Part shown: one piece after another, positions 7,301 through 10,628 of the stretch
Layout: every line of letters begins with the position of its first letter
How positions within the stretch are numbered: the stretch's first letter is position 1
From: Baffinella frigidus
Taxonomy: Eukaryota; Cryptophyceae; Cryptomonadales; Baffinellaceae
Direction of reading: 5' to 3'
Assembly (NCBI GenBank): GCA_026770585.1
Contig: MU646329.1
Span: forward strand, 1,228,796-1,239,423
Length of the DNA: 10,628 nt
Notes under the pieces: model-generated
The model's input: the letters and a program-made list of their open reading frames with translations, nothing else
What the model was told of the DNA's origin: nothing
The model's database searches: none
Made by a program: the position numbers and the translations under genes

Positions 7301-10300
7301 AGTACGCTAGCCCGTCCCAAGGCGTGATATACGCTTACCCTTCCGGGGTGCTCTATATCTCCGCCACTTCCTCCACGGTTGCCGCGAAGTATCCAATCTG
7401 CTCCAAGGTAACCCACTGCCGAGTGAGGACGGGAAACATTTTTAAAGGATTTTAAAAACTTTCCCTTGAATCCTCAAGGAAATGGACTTTTAAAATGAAA
7501 AAGCCAGGTCCGGAATCCGGACCTTTTTGAAAACGTGCTTCTTTCCCTCAACAGCGCCCCCCCCCCAACCCCTGTTGGCCTTGCGCCCAAGCGTGTCGCT
7601 AGGCAAGCCGCACGCCCTGCAGAGACCCTTTATGGCAACACGAGACCTAAATAGAGAACCCACGCGACCCTAAACACTAATCCCTGAAACCTGAAACCTG
7701 AAACCTGAAACCTGAAACCTGAACCAGAAACCCGAAACCTAAACCCTACACCCTAAACCCTGAACCCTGAACCCTGAACCGCATAGGCATCCCAAGCGTC
7801 GCTGCTGCCGCCAACCGATTGGATGGTCATGTGCGGCCAGAACGCCGGAGAGGTCGGTTACTTTCCCCTAAACCCTGGACCATGAACCCTGAACCGTTGG
7901 GCCCTAAACCCAGAACACTAAACCCTACACCCTTTGACCCTCAACCTTCAACGCTCAACTCCAGAACCCAAACCCTAAGCCCTAAACCCTAAACCCTAAA
8001 CCCTAAACCGTGCTGCTGGCATGGGCTTTCACCCTCCTGGGGTTGCAGAGGTTGCGTTAACATCCCTCTCTTGCCCCCCCTCTATTCCCCCTCCTCTCTC
8101 CTTCGCACGGTTTGGTGCTCATCAATATCAACCCCCCCCCCTCACCTCCCACCCTTTCTCTCTCTCGCAGGGCTTGGTGCGCGCCACTAACACCTCTCTT
8201 TCTCTCTTTTCCTAACCCCCCCCCCCACCCCACCCCACCCCCAAGAATTCTATCAACCAAGGCCTCTCCCTTGCGTGCAGGGGTTGGTGCTCGCCAACGG
8301 CGTGCCGGCTGGAGACGGAGCCTCGGGCCAAGGCGGTTTCGACCTCGTCGTCAACAACCCCCTCTCCTGGACGACCCCCGACGCGGATTCCTTCAAGGGC
8401 TCCGCGTGGTCCGTTTCCGAGGTCACTCCAACCCTAAATCCTGAACCCTGAACCATTAACAAAAACATGCACACCCCGAACCCTCACCCCCGAAACCTCA
8501 AACTTCAAACCCCAGCCAACAAACCCCAAACCCCAAAACTCAAAACTCAACCCCCAAACTCCAAACTCCAAACCCCAAACCCCAAACCACAAAACCCAAA
8601 CGCTACCCCAGGTGGCCATCTGGGGGCGGGCGCTGACGCGCGCTGAGATGGAGGCAGTCTCGGCGCACCTCCTCCTGACCCTCGCGGAGGGCCGCGACAC
8701 CCCCTTCGCCGCGGCCATGTGCCCGGGCGGCGTCGGCTCTTCCAGGTTGCACTTCACGCCTGCAACCCTGCGCGCTCTCTCTCTACACCCTCTCTCTTGC
8801 CCTCCCTCTCTCTCTCGAGAGAGAGAGAGGACAGGCAAGATCGGGTGGCTGACAATTCTATGCGCGCTACGCCCCAAACGCTTCAACCTGAGAACCTGCA
8901 GCGGCCGTGTTTCCAGATTGTAGCGTATGAGGTCTCTTTTTTCTGCTGACGTTTTCACGCCATTCTTTTAACGCCTTTGTGTCGTGCTTGAAACAGTGAT
9001 GCGGAAGCGCCGTTCCTTTCGGCGTCGGGCGTGTGCAACTTCCGCGAGGGAGCGGGCGCAGACTGCAGTGCCGGGTCGTTCGGGCGGAGGCGGCTCTGCA
9101 TGTGCGCGGCGCCGTGCGGCGGCGGCTTCTATGGCTCCGGCACCGAGTGCGCTGGCTGCCCTCCCGGGTCCAACTCTGCTCCAGGCAGTGAGACAGTGAT
9201 GGGGTGCGCGTGCCCTGGGTCGACGTACCTCGCTGGGCCGGGCGACGCCGGCGCTTCCTGGCGCTGCGCCGCATGCCCTCCCAACTCCTTCTCGCCTCTC
9301 GGGAGCCTCAGCGCCGCCGATTGCCTCTGCAAGTCCGGGTTCTACTCCTCCGGGTCGGGGGCTGACTTGACTTGCGCGGCCTGCCCTGCGGGGTCGGTCT
9401 CGCCTGGCGGAAGCATCAACGCGGAATCCTGCCAGTGCCCGGCCGGAACCTTCGGCAAACCCCCCCTCAGCAACTGCACGCAGTGCCCCGCTCTCAGCAC
9501 CAGTGCGGAGGGAAGCACTGGAGTCGAGGACTGCGTCTGTCTGTGGGGCTTCGGCGTGCCAGAGCTCGCCTTCAGCCGCCGCATCACAAGCCCCGAGCAG
9601 ACCTGCGCGAAAGACGGCCTCAAGTTTGGGAGTGTCGGCCTCAGCTGCTCCGAAGTGTGCTCAGCCTCGGGCCGCACGTGTGAGCCGTTCCCTAACCTGG
9701 GCCGCGAGTGGCTCGAGGCGGCGGCGGAGGCAAAAGACGTCGCGTGCTCCTCCACCAAAGATGTCAACTCGGTCAGCTGGGGCGAGTCGTCACCCTTCGC
9801 GCAGAACCCATCGGACGGGTCCTGCTATTTCAACGTATACGCCGGAAATGGCGTGCCCGCGACGTGTTCTTCGTCCCTGTCCACGGACAGGCGGTTCTGC
9901 GTCTGTGGGTGCCCGTTTGACCACTACGGCTCTGGAGCTTCGTGCACGCCGTGCCCTGCCGGAAGCACTGCACCCGCAGGTAGCAAGATGGCCACCGAAT
10001 GCGTCTGCCGTCCTTCGACCTATGGGGAGATCTCCGCGGATGGATCCGGCACGTGCACGGATTGCACGGAGGGGACCACTGTCGCGTCCTTCCGCATCAA
10101 GGACACCTTTTCGGCCGCCAGCTCCAACCTCCACGGCTGGGAGGGCTCGACCGAGGTCTCGCAGTGCGGCGGTCTGGGCGCGATGCTGGGTGGGTACGCG
10201 CAGCTTGGGCGCGCGTCGTTTCTCAAGAAAACCGTGACGGGGCTGTGCAGCCACAACGAAGTGTGGCTCTCCTTCAGCCTCGTTGCCATCGACGGTTGGA

Positions 10301-10628
10301 ACGGCGAAGACTTGATTCTGTACGCTGACGGGGTCGAGGTCTGGCGCCGGCCCTTTTCCTTCTCCGGCGCATCTTCGTGTGGCGGGAGCGGCGCCGAGGG
10401 CTCGATCTCCGGCGGTATCGTGCTCTCGCACAGCGCACGGGTGCTGGATCTCGAGCTGCGCACGACGCTGACCTCTGAGGCGGACGTCGTCTCGTGGGGT
10501 TTGGAGAGCTTTACTGTCTACGTGGATTGCGCGGGGGAGAGCGATGCGGCGTGCGCCCCCCCCCCCCCCCCCCCCTGCGCCCCTATCATGGTGAGCGGGA
10601 CACCCCTCGCCCCCCCCCCCCCCCCCCC
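1715..10628 (+). CDS. Large secreted/surface multidomain lectin-like protein; 11-exon partial gene model
   Basis: The model is join(1715..1788, 2320..2362, 2769..2822, 3856..3909, 5352..5856, 6740..7078, 7169..7407, 7787..7852, 8281..8421, 8612..8745, 8997..>10628). It gives about 1093 codons without an in-frame stop and with matching phase at every junction. Predicted order by residue: Cys-rich module first half (1-57), LamG first strand (58-90), beta-sandwich-like segment (about 100-225), LamG core (about 258-303), C-type-lectin-like domain (about 312-436), LamG second half (about 446-525), Cys-module second half (about 538-586), four GCC2/GCC3-type repeats (to about 731), a second complete Cys module (about 757-853), two more repeats, a second beta-sandwich-like domain (about 912-1061) and a proline tract. 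Such architectures occur in extracellular proteins of algae and other protists, probably in carbohydrate or cell-surface recognition. Signal peptide, start and stop lie outside the window. Exons 5-11 are firm; exons 1-3 are less certain. Confidence 0.85.
1789..2319 (+). other. Intron 1 with echoed donor blocks and telomere-like repeats
   Basis: This 531-bp intron is dominated by degenerate CCCTAAA-like units (CCCTCAA, CCCTGAA, CCCTATA) up to about 2160. The donor block of exon 1 (GTCGGGAAAACGTACC) recurs as weaker copies at about 1864, 1932, 1979 and 2025. From 2160 the sequence changes: a ~48-bp imperfect duplication begins with CCCCACAGTGTTTA and CCCCACAGGGTTTA, and short TTAGGGGTTAGG tracts lie near 2265. 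The intron ends GGGCAG at 2319. Confidence 0.6.
2320..2362 (+). CDS. Exon 2: short Cys-module exon
   Basis: This 43-bp exon is bounded by GGGCAG|GTGC and GAGGAG|GTTACC. Its first base completes the split threonine codon, then it reads CVPGLLDQVDTSEE. The cysteine directly after K-T matches the second module (G-R-T-C in the last exon), which supports this choice of acceptor. It ends in phase 0. The exon is very short, so confidence rests on phase and on the restored cysteine. Confidence 0.55.
2363..2768 (+). other. Intron 2, telomere-like repeat array
   Basis: This 406-bp intron consists from about 2440 onward almost wholly of CCCGAAA, CCCTACA, CCCTGCA and CCCTAAA variants on the sense strand, running to within 15 bp of the acceptor CACCAG. 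ACCATGAACCCCAC-like units are doubled at about 2388-2410. No coding signal is seen. Confidence 0.65.
2769..2822 (+). CDS. Exon 3: linker between Cys module and LamG domain
   Basis: The exon has 18 codons reading VEAVSQASMRAIFDLEGE between CACCAG|GTGG and GGCGAG|GTGTGC, phase 0 at both ends. Joined to exon 2 it gives an acidic, probably helical stretch at the place where the second Cys module has REWLEAAAEAKDVAC. The donor edge is echoed five times downstream. An alternative acceptor (TCGCAG at 2786) would shorten it in frame by six codons. Confidence 0.5.
2873..3401 (+). repeat. Five echoes of the exon-3 5' splice-site block
   Basis: The real boundary reads ACCTCGAGGGCGAG|GTGTGCTGCCTC. Copies at about 2873, 2969, 3061, 3127 and 3368 keep the exon tail (CTTCGACCTCGAGG-like), the GAG|GTATGTGGCCTC donor and a CTGTAGGG end, separated by TTTAGGG-like filler. 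The copies carry GTATG(T), a donor closer to the common consensus than the GTGTGC at the predicted exon end. Any of them could act as a cryptic or alternative donor. Confidence 0.8.
3128..3465 (+). repeat. ~95-bp direct duplication around a donor echo
   Basis: About 3128-3222 and 3368-3465 share GCGAGGTATGTGGCCTCAC, then CACCGTCCTGGT / TACCGTCCTTGGT, and CTGGTTCAGT. A third fragment (CAGTCAGCAGCCGTGGGACT) lies at about 3332 and matches the end of the second copy. The unit is therefore larger than the splice-site echo alone. Confidence 0.7.
3698..3855 (+). repeat. ~27-bp minisatellite abutting the exon-4 acceptor
   Basis: Units begin TAAC or TAAA at 3698, 3725, 3750, 3777, 3805 and 3832 and read roughly TTACCCCCTGTTTATCGTGGG. 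The last, partial unit (TAACGCTTCCCCCC...) ends in GGCAG, the acceptor of exon 4. Each unit is a pyrimidine-rich block after a TAAC, so the array looks like repeated 3' intron ends. Confidence 0.75.
3856..3909 (+). CDS. Exon 4: first strand of LamG domain
   Basis: The exon is 54 bp, phase 0 at both ends, bounded by CGGCAG|GGC and TCCAAG|GTCGCC. Its 18 codons are GTGLHAHYRASSFDAVSK. Followed by VWSDVSGNSRDA from exon 5 it gives a typical start of LamG/concanavalin-like domains (G-L-x-A-x-Y-x-A-x-S-F ... W-x-D-x-S-G-N-x-R-D-A). That match across the splice junction is the evidence for this easily missed exon. Confidence 0.8.
4203..4317. repeat. Compound microsatellite (GA)n-(CAGA)n-(TA)n-(GA)n
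   Basis: Imperfect GAGAGG/CAGA units are followed by an uninterrupted TA run at about 4258-4277 and an uninterrupted GA run at about 4278-4317. Open frames across it on both strands are an effect of the repeat, not genes. Confidence 0.95.
4394..4557 (-). mobile_element. MITE-like foldback element, copy 2 (inverted)
   Basis: The ends are CCACACAGCGGACTAC and TTCGTAGCCCGCTGTGTGG, about 164 bp apart. The internal order (GATAACCCATAA, ATAATCC, CCTACGGTAGGC, TCCTACGGATA) is the reverse complement of copy 3. This is the copy with the most complete pair of termini. It lies in intron 4. Confidence 0.85.
4733..4894 (+). repeat. 93-bp GC-rich repeat, copy B, between identical 32-bp direct repeats
   Basis: The 93-bp unit (4764-4856) differs from copy A only by CCAGTCACG for CCGGTCACG, which breaks the palindrome at one base. 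Identical 32-bp sequences (AAGGTGTCTCTCGCAACAGA...) flank it at 4733-4764 and 4863-4894. Each contains its own small inverted repeat TCTCT-CGCAAC-AGAGA. The flanks may be an unusually long target duplication, or show that the unit arrived by tandem duplication or homologous exchange. Confidence 0.85.
4895..5036 (+). repeat. 61-bp tandem repeat, 2.3 copies
   Basis: Units start with GATGCTCG at 4895 and 4956 and with GATGAG at 5017 (partial). They share TTTATGT, GGTAGACACC/GGTAGAGACC and TTTCCT. The first two units are each exactly 61 bp. The third breaks off where MITE copy 3 begins. Confidence 0.75.
5034..5185 (+). mobile_element. MITE-like foldback element, copy 3, right end truncated
   Basis: The left end CACGCAGCGGGCTACGAAGG and the inner blocks ATCCGTAGGA, CTACCGTAGGGTCC and TCCTACGGATAAT match the other copies. 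The right end stops at AAATCCCTTCGCAG without the final GCCCGCTGTGTGG. Confidence 0.8.
5352..5856 (+). CDS. Exon 5: LamG N-terminal segment plus inserted beta-sandwich-like domain
   Basis: The exon has 168 codons plus one base, between CTCGCAG|GTCTGG and TGACAG|GTTGTG. It opens VWSDVSGNSRDAQ, continuing the LamG start from exon 4. It then changes to a strand-rich domain (AELLFSLTVRWYTVPSGGHV, later SCPTYSVMAHVKV, SLLVQISTH and FAEINILRY) that parallels the last domain of the gene (VWLSFSLVAIDGWNGEDLIL, SASSCG, LDLELRTTL, SWGLESFTVYV). The end is a Ser/Ala/Thr-rich linker. The frame stays open to a TAA at 5961-5963, so intron retention would append about 35 residues. The donor is chosen because G|GT makes a glycine codon with exon 6 and restores LamG sequence. 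Confidence 0.85.
5857..6739 (+). other. Intron 5 with MITE copy 4 and AT-richer unique sequence
   Basis: This 883-bp intron has a unique, AT-richer part at about 5900-6330 with several short repeats of ATCACG and GTTCGTGA type but no coding signal. MITE copy 4 follows, then an A/C-only tract (6601-6720) of AACCACAAACC and CCCGAAA variants that ends 12 bp before the acceptor CGCCAG. Confidence 0.7.
6333..6497 (+). mobile_element. MITE-like foldback element, copy 4, inside intron 5
   Basis: The left end CCACACAGCGGGCTAGAAAG, the inner TCCGTAGGACCACCCT, CTACCATAGGGTCCTA and GGATTATTCACA blocks, and a decayed right end TTCGTAGCCCCCGCTCTGAGG match the other copies. Its location inside an intron of a recognisable gene shows that the family inserts into transcribed DNA. 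Confidence 0.8.
6740..7078 (+). CDS. Exon 6: LamG core strands and start of C-type-lectin-like domain
   Basis: Two bases complete a split glycine, then 112 codons follow. TFTICSVSRYENATHSDNTM and LADWYHGHFAGTAGVFAY are the central strands of algal LamG-like domains. A proline linker SPPPGPGP leads straight into CLVEACIGGLCFVRLC and ACAAWGGHLASIKTAAQLQ, the N-terminal half of a C-type-lectin-like domain (the GGHLASI motif). So the change of domain happens inside one exon, not at an intron. The exon ends CCAAG|GCACGC, which requires a GC donor. The alternative read-through meets a TGA at 7090. Confidence 0.9.
7079..7168 (+). other. Intron 6, short GC-AG intron
   Basis: The 90-bp intron starts GCACGC and ends GACGCAG. 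The last 35 bp are CCCTAAA/CCCTGAA-type units. Splicing joins G to CG as an alanine codon and gives TAAQLQAVHKSLMSF, restoring the lectin-like fold. No GT nearby gives the right phase, so a GC donor is the simplest reading. Confidence 0.75.
7169..7407 (+). CDS. Exon 7: second half of C-type-lectin-like domain
   Basis: After the split codon come 79 codons including GGWLGASNYEGGSPWVWDDG and a closing YPICSK. The W-L-G-A and W-V-W-D-D-G-S motifs and the final cysteine are CTLD hallmarks. No EPN or QPD calcium/sugar motif is present. The penultimate conserved cysteine is missing between WVWDDG and PIC, so one usual disulfide is absent. Binding may thus be calcium-independent or to something other than sugar (inference). 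The donor is TCCAAG|GTAACC, phase 0. Confidence 0.9.
7408..7786 (+). other. Intron 7 with strong hairpins and telomere-like repeats
   Basis: This 379-bp intron holds two adjacent inverted repeats near its 5' end (7449-7496 and 7506-7524), a C-run at about 7555, and CCTGAAA/CCCTGAA units from about 7680 to 7780, directly before the acceptor GCATAG. No exon is evident. A stretch at about 7565-7640 is GC-rich but has no recognisable product. Confidence 0.6.
7449..7528. repeat. Two adjacent hairpins, the second terminator-like in form
   Basis: ATTTTAAAA..CTTTCC-CTTGA pairs with TCAAG-GAAA..CTTTTAAAAT (7449-7496). It is followed by AGGTCCGGAATCCGGACCT (7506-7524), a perfect 9+1+9 inverted repeat, and a short T-run. 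The form resembles a Rho-independent terminator, but the location inside a eukaryotic intron argues against that role. Confidence 0.85.
7787..7852 (+). CDS. Exon 8: LamG domain continues after the CTLD
   Basis: The exon has 22 codons, phase 0 at both ends, between GCATAG|GCATCC and GGAGAG|GTCGGT. It reads ASQASLLPPTDWMVMCGQNA-GE. The D-W-x-V-M-C-G-Q-N-A-G motif is the LamG stretch that normally follows GHF-x-G-x-x-GVFAY within about 20 residues. Here about 140 residues, including the CTLD, separate them. A second acceptor (CCCAAG at 7796) would break phase. Confidence 0.8.
7853..8280 (+). other. Intron 8 with telomere-like repeats and echoed acceptor blocks
   Basis: This 428-bp intron has CCCTAAA/CCCTGAA repeats at 7865-8010, including the cleanest heptamer run of the window (four successive CCCTAAA at about 7980-8007). 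It then has pyrimidine-rich sequence with C-runs and three diverged copies of the exon-9 acceptor region. No coding signal is seen apart from those copies. Confidence 0.7.
8044..8200 (+). repeat. Echoed 3' splice-site blocks before exon 9
   Basis: The exon-9 start TGCAG|GGGTTGGTGCTCGCCAAC is preceded by copies at about 8049 (GCAGAGGTTGCGTTAAC, weak), 8109 (GCACGGTTTGGTGCTCATCAA) and 8171 (CGCAG|GGCTTGGTGCGCGCCACT), each followed by CT- and C-rich tract. Spacings are about 60, 62 and 110 bp. The 8171 copy keeps an intact AG, but its frame stops soon after. Confidence 0.8.
8281..8421 (+). CDS. Exon 9: LamG C-terminal half
   Basis: The exon has 47 codons, phase 0 both ends, between GTGCAG|GGG and TCCGAG|GTCACT. 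It reads GLVLANGVPAGDGASGQGGF at the start and FKGSAWSVSE at the end. Directly after exon 8 this gives C-G-Q-N-A-G-E-G-L-V-L-A-N-G-V, the usual LamG order, and it leads into the EVAIW motif across the next junction. Confidence 0.92.
8422..8611 (+). other. Intron 9, telomere-like repeats to the acceptor
   Basis: The 190-bp intron is nearly all A/C on the sense strand: CCCTGAA units, then CCAAACT/CCCCAAA units, ending CGCTACCCCAG. It contains no other feature. Confidence 0.8.
8612..8745 (+). CDS. Exon 10: last LamG strand and start of returning Cys module
   Basis: The exon has 44 codons plus AG, between ACCCCAG|GTGGCC and TTCCAG|GTTGCA. VAIWGRALTRAEMEAVSAHL is the classic closing strand and helix of LamG-like domains (E-V-A-I-W-x-R-A-L-T). 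The next part, AAAMCPGGVGSS, has a cysteine aligned with DVACSS of the second Cys module. It ends in phase 2; the first base of exon 11 completes a serine codon. Confidence 0.92.
8746..8996 (+). other. Intron 10 with a long CT/GA hairpin
   Basis: The 251-bp intron runs GTTGCA to AAACAG. Positions 8796-8839 form an inverted repeat: CTTGCC outside, a run of CTCTCTCTCTC against GAGAGAGAGAG inside, and GGCAAG closing. There is no telomere-like array in this intron. Confidence 0.8.
8997..10628 (+). CDS. Exon 11: Cys-rich repeats, second Cys module, beta-sandwich-like domain; runs off the window
   Basis: About 543 codons stay open from the acceptor AAACAG to the window end. The first part (DAEAPF...GVC...RRRLCMC, to 9105) closes the first Cys module. 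Four GCC2/GCC3 (ephrin-receptor-like) repeats follow to 9540, with C-x2-C-P-x-G-S-x-S and C-x-C patterns such as CAACPAGSVSPGGS. A complete second Cys module covers 9616-9906 (GLSCSEVCSASGRTC to RRFCVC). Two more repeats run to about 10083 (CTPCPAGSTAPAGS). A beta-sandwich-like domain spans about 10084-10530 (GWEG, VWLSFSLVAIDGWNGEDLIL, LSHSARVLDLEL, SWGLESF). The C-runs encode two proline tracts. A strong donor-like ATG|GTGAGC at 10588-10596 could end the exon there. The fold and many cysteines mean an extracellular protein. Confidence 0.95.

Noticed and set aside
7506-7528. Bacterial Rho-independent terminator
   Set aside because: The form fits, but all other evidence is eukaryotic and the site lies inside an intron of a gene that continues for 3 kb.
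9342-10463. Long minus-strand open frames opposite exon 11
   Set aside because: They are antisense shadows of the GC-rich coding exon; the plus strand has ordered cysteine motifs and they have none.
1-10628. Dinoflagellate trans-splicing leader sequence
   Set aside because: I looked for the CCGTAGCCATTTTGGCTCAA leader on both strands and did not see it. Its absence from this window does not exclude a dinoflagellate.

Overview
This is eukaryotic DNA, most likely from a microalga or related free-living protist (a prasinophyte or dinoflagellate are the kinds I would check first; the sequence alone does not decide). The evidence is a single intron-rich gene with AG|GT...AG|G splice junctions, GC-rich exons, and introns filled with degenerate plant/algal-type telomere-like heptamers (CCCTAAA and variants such as CCCTGAA, CCCGAAA). 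No bacterial operon, tRNA, rRNA or CRISPR array is visible. No long frame on the minus strand looks like protein.

Main result: one plus-strand gene occupies roughly 1715-10628 and runs off the right edge. I reconstruct eleven exons: 1715-1788, 2320-2362, 2769-2822, 3856-3909, 5352-5856, 6740-7078, 7169-7407, 7787-7852, 8281-8421, 8612-8745 and 8997-10628+. Codon phase matches at all ten junctions, giving about 1093 codons of an incomplete product with neither its start nor its end in the window. The product looks like a large secreted or surface-exposed multidomain protein: a Cys-rich module (G-L-S-C..VC...G-K-T-C), a LamG/concanavalin-like domain, a C-type-lectin-like domain (CTLD), GCC2/GCC3 (ephrin-receptor-like) Cys repeats, a second copy of the Cys-rich module, more Cys repeats, and a beta-sandwich-like domain before a proline tract. 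Domain order suggests nesting: the halves of the first Cys module lie on either side of the LamG domain, and the LamG domain is itself interrupted by a beta-sandwich-like segment (exon 5) and by the CTLD (exons 6-7).

Layout: 1-546 is AT-rich DNA built from inverted and direct copies of a ~42-bp motif. 697-863 is the first of four copies (697-863, 4394-4557, 5034-5185, 6333-6497) of a ~165-bp MITE-like foldback element. 864-1714 has no gene I can defend apart from a possible exon fragment at 1430-1495, and it holds one copy of a 93-bp GC-rich repeat found again at 4764-4856. From 1715 on, exons alternate with introns carrying telomere-like arrays, minisatellites, a TA/GA microsatellite and hairpins.

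The most unusual pattern is at the splice sites. At four exon-intron boundaries the exon edge and its splice site are echoed several times inside the neighbouring intron, at about 45-110 bp spacing (longer for outlying copies). In addition, seven of eleven 3' splice sites sit directly after a CCCTAAA-like array, whose CTAAAC/CTGAAC units resemble branch-point sequences. These arrays may form or maintain the introns rather than being passive filler.
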